64,000 nucleotides of DNA, taken from NCBI RefSeq assembly GCF_900113315.1, contig NZ_FOZG01000001.1, positions 1 to 64,000 of the forward strand, given 5' to 3'. Positions 9,060 to 16,801 of the stretch are shown piece after piece (positions within the stretch are counted from its first letter, which is position 1; each line of letters opens with the position of its first letter). The position numbers and the translations under genes are program-made. The notes under the pieces were generated by a model. The model did no database searches. It worked only from the letters and a program-made list of their open reading frames with translations, and was not told the DNA's origin. Source of the stretch: Sphingomonas jatrophae. GTDB taxonomy: Bacteria; Pseudomonadota; Alphaproteobacteria; Sphingomonadales; Sphingomonadaceae.

Positions 9060-10508
9060 ATGTATCTCGATCAAGCCGCGTCGCGGGAGATCTGGCCGTC
9101 AGTGCTCGGCACGCTCCCCTGGATCGAAGTCGCAAAAGGTTCGAGCTACTTCGCCGACGAGAACGGCCGGGCCTGGACGCCGATAGGCCATAACGATGCG
9201 ATCAGCTGGCCGGAACTTGCCGGCCTGTTCCGCCGTCGTGATCTGCCCGCAGTCGAACGGCATCTCCGCTGGCTGGTGGATCATGGCGTTACCTGCCTGC
9301 GCCTGATGCTCGAATATGCGCAGGTGCGGCACCGCTATATCGAACGGCCGGCCGGGCGCTTCGTGCCTGCGATGGTGCAGCTCTGGGACGATCTGTTCGC
9401 GATGTGCGAACGGGTCGGGCTGCGCATCCTGCTCACCCCGGTCGATACGTTCTGGACGTGGCTGCATTGGCGCCACCATCCCTGGAGCCGTGCGAAGGGC
9501 GGCCCGTGCGAGCATCCGTCGCAGCTCCTGCTCTGCCCGGCGACACGCGAGGCGATCAAGGCACGGCTGGAGTTTGCGGTCCGGCGCTGGGGTGGATCGG
9601 GCGCCTTGTTCGCCTGGGATCTCTGGAACGAGATTCACCCAGCGCAGGCCGGCGACAGTGCCGATTGCTTCGACGAGTTCATCCACGATCTGTCGCAGCA
9701 TGTCCGGCGGTTGGAGACCGAGCTTTACGGTCGAACCCATTTGCAGACCGTGTCGCTGTTCGGTCCCGAACTGGTGCTCAAGCCGCACCTCGACCTGCGC
9801 GGCCCGATCTTCCGCCACCCCGATCTCGATTTCGCGACGATCCACATCTACGCGACAGGCACGATCGACCACCCGCGCGACACCGTGGCGCCGGCGCGCG
9901 ACATGGGGCGGATCGTGCGCGAATGCCTCGGCGAGATCCGCGATCACCGGCCGTTCCTCGATACCGAGCATGGGCCGATCCACAGCTTCAAGGACAAACA
10001 TCGCACGCTGAGCGAGCCGTTCGACGACCAGTATTTCCGCCACATGGCATGGGCCCATCTCGCGTCCGGCGGGGCAGGCGGCGGCATGCGCTGGCCGAAC
10101 CGCCATCCGCACGTCCTGACCGCGGGCATGCGGCGCGCGCAGGCGGCGATGGCGGCCTTCCTGCCGCTGGTCGACTGGACCTGCCTGCGTCCGCGCAACC
10201 TCAATGAGGAGACGGCGGCGCCCGGCTTCCACGCCTTTGCGTGCGGAGACGAGCGGCAGCTGATCGCTTGGCTGGTGCGTCGGGGTGGCCGCGATGCCAA
10301 CGGCATGGTGCCGGCTGACGTGATACCCCGTTCGACCCGCATGTCGCTGCCCTGTGAGGTGGGAGGCACGTGGCGCTATCGCCTGTTCGACACGGTCCTG
10401 GGTGTCTGCGGTGACGAGACGGACGTCATTGCGACGGATGGTCGGCTGGACATCCCGTTGGCCGCCGCGGGTGCAGACGTGGCATTGGTTGCAAAGCGCC
10501 TGCGCTGA
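9060..10508 (+). CDS. clan GH-A (GH5-like) glycoside hydrolase, cytoplasmic
   Basis: Predicted (beta/alpha)8-barrel glycosidase of 482 aa related to cellulase/beta-mannanase proteins. The acid/base motif WDLWNE puts the catalytic Glu at 191. The second catalytic Glu is probably Glu303 in FLDTEHGP, and aromatic residues (FWTW at 131-134) fit a sugar cleft. No signal peptide or membrane segment is visible, so it should act on sugars inside the cell, or it may be a non-canonical export substrate. It has its own promoter region, divergent from the phytase operon, and ends 6 bp from the convergent OsmC gene. The exact substrate and GH family number cannot be set by eye. The ribosome binding site ahead of this ATG is weak. 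Confidence 0.75.
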   Translation: MYLDQAASREIWPSVLGTLPWIEVAKGSSYFADENGRAWTPIGHNDAISWPELAGLFRRRDLPAVERHLRWLVDHGVTCLRLMLEYAQVRHRYIERPAGRFVPAMVQLWDDLFAMCERVGLRILLTPVDTFWTWLHWRHHPWSRAKGGPCEHPSQLLLCPATREAIKARLEFAVRRWGGSGALFAWDLWNEIHPAQAGDSADCFDEFIHDLSQHVRRLETELYGRTHLQTVSLFGPELVLKPHLDLRGPIFRHPDLDFATIHIYATGTIDHPRDTVAPARDMGRIVRECLGEIRDHRPFLDTEHGPIHSFKDKHRTLSEPFDDQYFRHMAWAHLASGGAGGGMRWPNRHPHVLTAGMRRAQAAMAAFLPLVDWTCLRPRNLNEETAAPGFHAFACGDERQLIAWLVRRGGRDANGMVPADVIPRSTRMSLPCEVGGTWRYRLFDTVLGVCGDETDVIATDGRLDIPLAAAGADVALVAKRLR

Positions 10509-10513
10509 CTTGC

Positions 10514-11002
10514 TCAGTCGGTCGTGGGCTCTGCCAACCGGATTGTCGCGGCATGACGCACCGGGAAGTTCACCGAGCGCGCGATGAAGCACATCGCATG
10601 CGCTTTGGCGTGGAGCGCTTCAGCCAAGTCGGGATCGCAGCCGGACGCAATCACCACCTCGGGCCGGAGCAGCACTTCGCTGAACTGCCCGGCACCGCTC
10701 GCGTCCTCGATCATCACGCCCTCGGCCTCGTCGCGATAGTGCTCCACAACGATGCCCGCACCGGCGCACAGGCCGAGATACCAGAGCTTGTGGCACGCGG
10801 AGAGCGAAGCGAGCAGCAGCTCCTCGGGGTTCCAGCGGGCGGGGTCGCCCCGGAAACTCGGATCGGACGATCCCGCGATCGGCGGCTTACCCGCCGCTTC
10901 GATCAGATGCGCACGCGAATAGCCGGCCATGGAACGCGTCCCCGCGCCCTCATTGCCGGTCCATTCAACGGTGACCGAATAACGATGTTCGCGACCAGCC
11001 AT
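10514..11002 (-). CDS. OsmC/Ohr-family peroxide-reducing protein
   Basis: OsmC-family thiol peroxidase of 162 aa that reduces organic hydroperoxides in the cytoplasm. The two family cysteines are present: Cys70 in LSACHKLWYL and Cys138 in the MCFIARSVNFPV segment. The N-terminal strand pattern (YSVTVEWTG) and the family's Glu-Glu-Leu-Leu-Leu-Ala-Ser-Leu helix start at 60-67 also fit. It follows msrB on the same strand by 74 bp, so the two oxidative-damage genes may be co-transcribed. OsmC and Ohr subgroups cannot be separated with certainty here; the resemblance is closer to the YhfA/OsmC-like group with CH after the first Cys. Confidence 0.88.
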   Translation of the reverse strand: MAGREHRYSVTVEWTGNEGAGTRSMAGYSRAHLIEAAGKPPIAGSSDPSFRGDPARWNPEELLLASLSACHKLWYLGLCAGAGIVVEHYRDEAEGVMIEDASGAGQFSEVLLRPEVVIASGCDPDLAEALHAKAHAMCFIARSVNFPVRHAATIRLAEPTTD

Positions 11003-11076
11003 GCGCCTGACCCCGCTTCACTCCACGGCCGGACGTTATCAGTCCGACCTCCGCGATTGAAGCCGGGAGACGAGGA

Positions 11077-11523
11077 TCAACGCGTCTCAACCTGATCCAG
11101 ATACGCGCCATAACCCTGCGCCTCCATCTCGCTCTTCGGCACGAAGCGAAGCGAGGCGGAATTGATGCAATAGCGCAGACCGCCGCGATCGCGGGGGCCG
11201 TCGTCGAACACGTGACCGAGATGGCTGTCGCCGTGCGTCGAGCGGACTTCCGTGCGGACCATCCCGTGCGTGCGATCGGTCAGCTCCGCGACGTTTGCGG
11301 GCTCGATCGGCTTGGTGAAGCTCGGCCAGCCGCAGCCGGACTCATATTTGTCGGACGACGCGAACAGCGGCTCACCCGACACGATGTCGACGTAGATGCC
11401 GGCTTCCTTGTTGTAGAGAAGCTCGCCAGTGCCGGGCCGCTCGGTGCCGTTGCGCTGGGTGACGTGGAACTGCTCGGGCGTGAGGCGGGCGATCGCCTCT
11501 TCGGACTTCTGATAGCTGGGCAT
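11077..11523 (-). CDS. msrB: peptide-methionine (R)-S-oxide reductase MsrB
   Basis: MsrB of 148 aa, reducing the R-form of methionine sulfoxide in proteins. The catalytic Cys119 is in [11 protein letters not shown], and a probable resolving Cys64 is in ESGCGWPSF. The [10 protein letters not shown] motif (101-110) is intact. The two CxxC zinc pairs of zinc-type MsrB proteins are absent: the positions read YVDIVSG and [10 protein letters not shown]. This is therefore the zinc-free form. The start MPSYQ at 11523 is chosen because family homology begins there; the frame stays open upstream but without family resemblance. It lies between the secreted beta-propeller gene (59 bp upstream) and the OsmC gene. 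Confidence 0.93.
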   Translation of the reverse strand: MPSYQKSEEAIARLTPEQFHVTQRNGTERPGTGELLYNKEAGIYVDIVSGEPLFASSDKYESGCGWPSFTKPIEPANVAELTDRTHGMVRTEVRSTHGDSHLGHVFDDGPRDRGGLRYCINSASLRFVPKSEMEAQGYGAYLDQVETR

Positions 11524-11582
11524 GTTCGGCTCCGGATGTTTCCGGTGAGATGGTCGTGCGGCATGGCCGCGGCAAGGTGCGG

Positions 11583-12686
11583 CTACTGCACCGGCGCAAA
11601 GGAGAATAATTCGGTGCGGATCGAGGGCGGAGCGCCCGGCGTGAACCACTGCGTGTCCTGAATGTGGCTGGCGGTGACGTAGATCCGTCCATCCGGCCCT
11701 TCGGCAAACGTGTCCGGCCAGCGCAGCCGCCGATCGGTCAGCACCGTCTCCACCGCCGATCCGTTCAGCCGCTTGATCGAGTAATCCGTCGGTGAGGTGA
11801 GATAGAGGACGCCCGCCTTGCTCATCCACAGGCCATCGGCGACATGCGTCTGCGTGACGACGCGGACCGCGGCTGCGCGCTTCTGCTCCTCGACATCCTG
11901 CGCCAGCAACGCAGTGTCGATGGCGTAGAGCGTCTTGCCCGTCAGCGCCTGATAATAGAGCGTCTTGCCGTTGTTCGAGATGGCGATGCCATCGGCCGCA
12001 AACATCGGCTGGCGCCCGTCCGGACGGCGCAGCGGCTTGCCGTCGAGCGTGACCGTCACCGTCTTGTCAACCTGCGTGGAAGAGTGGCCGTCCAGCGTCC
12101 GCCAGCTACGGCCGCTCTCCAGATCGACGACGATGATCGCGCCGCGCGTTCCGCTGTCGGTGATGTATCCGATGCGGCCATCGGGCGAGAAGCGGATGTC
12201 ATTCAGGTATGTGCCCTGCAATGCCACGGTCTCGGGCACCGGGATGACCTTGCTGACCTTGTTGGTCTTAAGGTCGATCTTCACCAGCTTGGGCGCGCCC
12301 GGCAGAATTTTCTCGTTGCCCGGAGCGCCGGGATCGAGCACCCACAGATTGCCTTGCTTATCCGGTACGATCGACTGGACGCAGACAAAATGCTCGCCGA
12401 CCGGCAGTTCGTTCGCGCGCGCATTGCGCCATGCATTCCACTTCGCGTCCGGATAGGGGCGGAGCGAGCCGTTCGGCAGAACTTCCGCGACCGAGATCGG
12501 CGCATCGTCCGTCCAGCGAGGGAAATTGACGAAGCGGCGCCCATCCGCGGCGACCGCGACGCCGGTCACCTGATGGTCGAACCGGGCGATCTGCGTCAGC
12601 GGCCCGGTGGCTCGCTGTGCGACGGCGGCACTGCCTGCCAGCGCAGCAAGCGTGGCAAGGCCGAGAAGGTGGCGTGTCTTCATCAT
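11583..12686 (-). CDS. secreted major-royal-jelly/yellow-like beta-propeller protein
   Basis: Protein of 367 aa with a signal peptide ([18 protein letters not shown], cleavage near VAQ at 22-24). A repeated beta-propeller follows, resembling the major royal jelly protein (yellow) and SMP-30/gluconolactonase-like group. Blocks such as [51 protein letters not shown] and [18 protein letters not shown] mark the blades. It is probably periplasmic. Its enzymatic role is not known; sugar-lactone binding is possible. The start at 12686 is supported by CAGGAG 7 bp upstream. It heads a minus-strand group with msrB and the OsmC gene. Confidence 0.8.
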   Translation of the reverse strand: MMKTRHLLGLATLAALAGSAAVAQRATGPLTQIARFDHQVTGVAVAADGRRFVNFPRWTDDAPISVAEVLPNGSLRPYPDAKWNAWRNARANELPVGEHFVCVQSIVPDKQGNLWVLDPGAPGNEKILPGAPKLVKIDLKTNKVSKVIPVPETVALQGTYLNDIRFSPDGRIGYITDSGTRGAIIVVDLESGRSWRTLDGHSSTQVDKTVTVTLDGKPLRRPDGRQPMFAADGIAISNNGKTLYYQALTGKTLYAIDTALLAQDVEEQKRAAAVRVVTQTHVADGLWMSKAGVLYLTSPTDYSIKRLNGSAVETVLTDRRLRWPDTFAEGPDGRIYVTASHIQDTQWFTPGAPPSIRTELFSFAPVQ

Positions 12687-12890
12687 CGGATTGCTCCTGT
12701 TTGGAGGAGCGCGGCCACGCGATGCGGCTGCACGTGGGGCACAGAACGGCCGCGAGGCCGGCAGGTTCACTCGATCGGAGGCGCGATCACATCGACTTAA
12801 CCGACCCGCTCTGATGCGACACCGTGCCGGCTGTTGTTCCGCTCGCGAACTGGTCGTGTTACCCCGATGTTTCATAATGGGGGGGCATGG

Positions 12891-13670
12891 ATGAGCGTAA
12901 TGGAAGGATCGTCGGCGGCGACCGATGCGGCTCGCAATAACGAGAGCCTGGTTCGCCAGGCTGGCATCGGCAATCTTCTGCTGGCGTCGCTCAATCCCGA
13001 CGACTTCGCTCTGCTTGCACCGCATCTCCAGCGTGTTCAACTTGAGCTGAACTCGGTCATCGCGCAGGCAGGTGCGCCGATCGACACCCTCTTTTTCCCC
13101 GAGGCCGGCGTGATCGGCTTCGCGGACGTGCTGAAGGATGGTCAGCGGCTTGCCGTGGCGCTGACCGGGCGTGACGGCTTCGTCGGCTGGCCATTGGTGC
13201 TGGGCAATGATCGTTGGCCGCACCAAGCCATCGTCCGAGCGGAGCGTGGCACCGCGCTTCGCATCCGCGCGGCGGATCTGGTGCCGATCCTCGCCGGCAA
13301 TGAACGGATCCGCACGACCTTGCTGCGCTACGCCAGCAGCCTCGTCGCGCAGATGGCGCGCACCATCGTGTCGAACCTGATCCACCCGGTCGAATGCCGC
13401 ACGGCGCGCTGGCTGCTCCTCTACCATGATCGCGTGCAGGGCGACGAGATCGCGATCACGCATGAGGAATTGGGCGTGATGCTCGGCGTGCGCCGCTCCA
13501 GCATCACCGATGCCCTGCACCAGCTGGAAGGCGCCGGCGCTGTCAGAGGCTATCGCGGCCGCGTGCTGGTGCGGGATCGCGCCCGACTGGAGGCGCTGGC
13601 GGGCGAGACCTACGGCTTTGCCGAGGCGGAATATCGCCGCCTGCTCGCGCCGACCGCTGCCCTCGCTTGA
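12891..13670 (+). CDS. Crp/Fnr-family transcriptional regulator
   Basis: Regulator of about 259 aa. The N-terminal half has a cyclic-nucleotide-binding-like beta roll (SVIAQAGAPIDTLFFPEAGVIG). A long dimerisation helix follows. The C-terminal winged helix-turn-helix (ITHEELGVMLGVRRSSITDALHQLEGAGAV) has the Crp-family pattern. There is no Cys cluster of FNR type, so iron-sulfur oxygen sensing is unlikely. The start at 12891 is preferred for its G-rich ribosome binding site 8 bp upstream; upstream ATGs at 12834 and 12867 are in frame. It lies 62 bp before a gene that also carries a cyclic-nucleotide-binding domain, and divergent from the beta-propeller/msrB group. Its targets are unknown. Confidence 0.85.
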   Translation: MSVMEGSSAATDAARNNESLVRQAGIGNLLLASLNPDDFALLAPHLQRVQLELNSVIAQAGAPIDTLFFPEAGVIGFADVLKDGQRLAVALTGRDGFVGWPLVLGNDRWPHQAIVRAERGTALRIRAADLVPILAGNERIRTTLLRYASSLVAQMARTIVSNLIHPVECRTARWLLLYHDRVQGDEIAITHEELGVMLGVRRSSITDALHQLEGAGAVRGYRGRVLVRDRARLEALAGETYGFAEAEYRRLLAPTAALA

Positions 13671-13732
13671 GGAGGACAGAGAGTTACGCCTGCGTTATGG
13701 ACGGATGATCCGGGCGCGGGAGGGCGACACAC

Positions 13733-15346
13733 GTGGAAACGATCGGGCGAGACCTGCGGGAGATGCAACGGACGCCGCTCGCGCCATCGCACGTGGCAGC
13801 GTTGCGGGCGGCGGGCACCGTCGAGACCTATCCAGCGGGCACCTTCCTCGCCCGCCCCGGGGAGCCGGCCGACCGCTTCCTCTATGTCGAGGATGGCGAG
13901 ATCGAGGTGGTGAACGCGATCACGGGTGAGCGGCACCTGCCGTCCACGCTCGGCCCGACGCAGTTCATGGGGGAGATCGCCTTCCTCGACGGCGGAAATT
14001 GGACAATGCCGATGCGCGCCGCTCGGGAGACGCGCGTGATCGCGGTGCCACGCGCCGCCATGCTGAAGCTGATGGCCGAGATCCCGGAGATGTCGGACAT
14101 CGTCATCACCGTCCTGTCCGCGCGGCGCAGACGGCAACTGGACGCGCATGACAGCACTCTGGTGCTGATCGGCGAGGATGAGGATCGGGAGGTCCGCCGT
14201 ATCGCCGACTTCGCCAGCCGCAACCGCATCCCTTACGCGTCGCTGCCGCTCGGCAGCCCCGAGGCGGACGCCGCCGCGGCGAGCTACTCCACCCCGGCGG
14301 GCCGACCGGCGGTGATCTTCGGCCGCGAGCTGATCGACGCGCCGACGCCCGACAAGGTATCCCGCCTGCTCGGCTGCAACCGTGATCTGATCGACGATGA
14401 AGCATTCGATGTGCTGATCGTCGGCGGCGGCCCGGCGGGGGTTGCGGCGGGCGTCTATGCCGGTGCCGAGGGGCTACGCGCGCTGGTGGTGGAGGATATC
14501 GCCATTGGCGGGCAGGCCGGCACATCCAGCCGCATCGAAAACTACATGGGCTTTCCCACCGGCATCTCGGGCGCCGATCTGGTGTGGCGGGGCGAGGTGC
14601 AGGCGATGAAATTCGGCACCCGCTTCGCCATGCCGCGGCGCGTCGCCAAGCTCGAGGTGCTGGCGGAAGGGGGCTTTTGCGCCACGTTCGACAATGGCCA
14701 GCGGGTCCGCGCGGGTGCGGTGGTGGTGGCGGCGGGCGTGCAATATCGCCGCCTGCCGATCGATCGTCTGGGCGAGTTCGAGGGGGCGGGCGTCTATTAC
14801 GCCGCAACCGAGAATGAGGCGCGCTATTGCCGCGGATCGGAGGCGATCGTCATCGGTGGAGGCAATTCGGCGGGGCAGGCGGCGATGCACCTCAGCCGAT
14901 CCGCCGCGCATGTCCGCCTGCTGGTGCGCGGCGGGTCGCTGGCCTCGTCCATGTCCAGCTACCTGTCGAGCCGGCTGGAGGCCGACCCTGCCGTCACGAT
15001 CGAATATGGCGCCGAGGTCGTTGCGCTGAGTGGCGCGGATACGCTGGAGGCGGTGACGATCCGCAGTGCTCGAGACGGGCAGGAGCGTGTCGTGGAGAGC
15101 TGCGCGATGTTCGTCATGGTCGGCGCCGCGCCGAACACTGGCTGGCTGGCGGACATGGTCGCGCTGGACGACAAGGGCTTCATCCTGACGGGCGATCGTG
15201 TCGGCGGCGGATCGCCCTATGCCACCTCGCATCCCGGCATCTTCGCGGTGGGCGATGTGCGCGCGGGCTCGGTGAAACGCGTGGCGTCGTCGGTTGGGGA
15301 GGGCTCCGTCGTCATCTCCGCCGTCTGGAGCTTTCTCAACCCCTGA
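13733..15346 (+). CDS. cyclic-nucleotide-domain / thioredoxin-reductase-like flavoprotein
   Basis: Fusion protein of 537 aa. Residues about 10-130 form a cNMP-binding-like domain; FMGEIAFLDGG at 78-88 with a following Arg-Ala resembles the phosphate-binding cassette. Residues about 140-215 look like a glutaredoxin/thioredoxin-like fold. Residues about 225-537 are a thioredoxin-reductase-like oxidoreductase with an FAD motif GGGPAG (231-236), an NAD(P)H motif GGGNSA (375-380) and a late FAD motif AVGD. The redox CxxC of thioredoxin reductase, expected at about 356-366, is replaced by YAATENEARYC, leaving one Cys. It may transfer electrons without a disulfide. The start is GTG at 13733, with GGAGG about 10 bp upstream. 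It is probably co-transcribed with the Crp-type gene. Confidence 0.85.
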   Translation: METIGRDLREMQRTPLAPSHVAALRAAGTVETYPAGTFLARPGEPADRFLYVEDGEIEVVNAITGERHLPSTLGPTQFMGEIAFLDGGNWTMPMRAARETRVIAVPRAAMLKLMAEIPEMSDIVITVLSARRRRQLDAHDSTLVLIGEDEDREVRRIADFASRNRIPYASLPLGSPEADAAAASYSTPAGRPAVIFGRELIDAPTPDKVSRLLGCNRDLIDDEAFDVLIVGGGPAGVAAGVYAGAEGLRALVVEDIAIGGQAGTSSRIENYMGFPTGISGADLVWRGEVQAMKFGTRFAMPRRVAKLEVLAEGGFCATFDNGQRVRAGAVVVAAGVQYRRLPIDRLGEFEGAGVYYAATENEARYCRGSEAIVIGGGNSAGQAAMHLSRSAAHVRLLVRGGSLASSMSSYLSSRLEADPAVTIEYGAEVVALSGADTLEAVTIRSARDGQERVVESCAMFVMVGAAPNTGWLADMVALDDKGFILTGDRVGGGSPYATSHPGIFAVGDVRAGSVKRVASSVGEGSVVISAVWSFLNP

Positions 15347-15356
15347 CCGGCCGGAT

Positions 15357-16769
15357 CTACAGCCCTTCGCCTTCGACCCAGTGGGCGTTGGACAGGCGGC
15401 GCGCGACCGACCAGGTCTGCCGCCGCAGATCGGGCACCGCGACGATCTCCCAGAAGGCACCCCGCGTCATCGGGCCGAGCGCCAGCAACCGCGGATTGGC
15501 GCGGCCATTGACGTCGATCGTCTCCGCATTCGCCGTCACATCGATGCCCAGCCGGTGCGGATCGGCCCGGATCTGGCCGGAGGCGAGCAGCAGGCGCAAC
15601 AGCGGCTCGCGCGTGCGCAGGACATCGCCCTGCGGGCCGGTGCAGTTGATCAGCCGGCGAACGCGAAGGTGACGGGCGGCGGTGAGCCCGCCACGCGGGA
15701 CGAAGTCGACATCCAGGCCGCCATCCCGCGCCGCGCAGGCGGCGATGCGCCCGCCGGCAATCTCCAGCCGTCCATCGTCGATCAGCGTCTGCAGCCGTTC
15801 GGCGACGGCGGGCGCTAGGCGATGGCGATGCACGTCCCACCAGGGCCGCAGATGCCGCAGGAAGCGGCGCTGCTCCTCGACCGGCGCGGCCAGCCACATG
15901 CCCTGCGTGTGCGGCCGCAACTCGTCGACCGCCGCACGCCAGCCGATCGCATCGGCCCGGGCACGGACGGTGGCGAGCAGGTCCGCGCCATGACCGGCCG
16001 GGCGGGTGGCAAGGGGCTTCGGGACACTATCGGCATGGGCGCGCGGCATCAGCCCGCGCCGCGAAAGCGCAACGATGCGCCCGCCGAAGCCGGCTGAGTC
16101 GAGCGTCAGCACCGCATCGACCATCGTCAGGCCGGTGCCGAGGATCAGGACCGTATCGTCGACGCGGAGCCCGGCGGTGAGATCGTCGCTCCACGGATCG
16201 GCGGTGTAGAGGTCGGCGGGCAGCGCCGCCCCGTCCACCCCCGGCGGGTGATGCGGCGGCAGGTTGCCCAGCGCCAGCACGGCGGCGTCAGCCGTCAGCG
16301 TGGCGCCGCTGTCCATGCCGAGATCGACGCGATCGGGGCGGAGCGACACGTCGGTTGCGCTGTCGTGCAGCAGGGTCAACCGGCCGGGCGCTTTCTCCTG
16401 CGTCGTGCGCAGCAGTTCGGCGAGGTAATCGCCATAGTCGCGCCTTGTGGCGAAGCCGCCGGTGGTGCCGTGGCCGCGCGCCGCCAGCCAGCGGACGAAG
16501 TGATCGGGCACGTCCGGCAGCGCGCTCATGTTCGCCGCGCGCACGTTCAACAGGTGTGCCGGGTTCGGCGTGGAGTAAGCCACGCCGCGGCCGAACGCGC
16601 CGCGCCGCTCGATCAGGGTAACGCGCGGTCCATCGTGCCGCAGCAGGTTGATCGCCTGCAACGTGCCCGAAAAGCCGGCACCGACGATCGCGATATGATC
16701 GATCTTCGGCGGCGGCTCGCTCCGCGACGGAAACGGGATGACGCGCGCCGTCGGTCGATCTTCGCTCAT
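15357..16769 (-). CDS. FAD/NAD(P)-binding protein (NAD_binding_9 type)
   Basis: Protein of 470 aa with an N-terminal Rossmann dinucleotide motif (IAIVGAGFSG, 27-36), then a GRGVAYSTP segment typical of the NAD_binding_9/HI0933-like flavoproteins. A second nucleotide motif (LILGTGLTMVD) begins near residue 208, and a late NCTGP element lies near the C-terminus. No signal peptide or membrane segment is seen. The family contains FAD-dependent hydroxylases and uncharacterised oxidoreductases, so the reaction is unknown. It is convergent with the preceding gene (10-bp gap) and follows the MscS-type gene by 32 bp on the same strand. Confidence 0.75.
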   Translation of the reverse strand: MSEDRPTARVIPFPSRSEPPPKIDHIAIVGAGFSGTLQAINLLRHDGPRVTLIERRGAFGRGVAYSTPNPAHLLNVRAANMSALPDVPDHFVRWLAARGHGTTGGFATRRDYGDYLAELLRTTQEKAPGRLTLLHDSATDVSLRPDRVDLGMDSGATLTADAAVLALGNLPPHHPPGVDGAALPADLYTADPWSDDLTAGLRVDDTVLILGTGLTMVDAVLTLDSAGFGGRIVALSRRGLMPRAHADSVPKPLATRPAGHGADLLATVRARADAIGWRAAVDELRPHTQGMWLAAPVEEQRRFLRHLRPWWDVHRHRLAPAVAERLQTLIDDGRLEIAGGRIAACAARDGGLDVDFVPRGGLTAARHLRVRRLINCTGPQGDVLRTREPLLRLLLASGQIRADPHRLGIDVTANAETIDVNGRANPRLLALGPMTRGAFWEIVAVPDLRRQTWSVARRLSNAHWVEGEGL

Positions 16770-16801
16770 GCGCGCCTGTTAGGGCAGGCGATCGGGGCGG
16801 C

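Noticed and set aside
12687-13520. N-terminal extension of the beta-propeller protein frame
   Set aside because: The extra residues are antisense to the Crp-type gene and lack family resemblance; a signal peptide and ribosome binding site mark the start at 12686.
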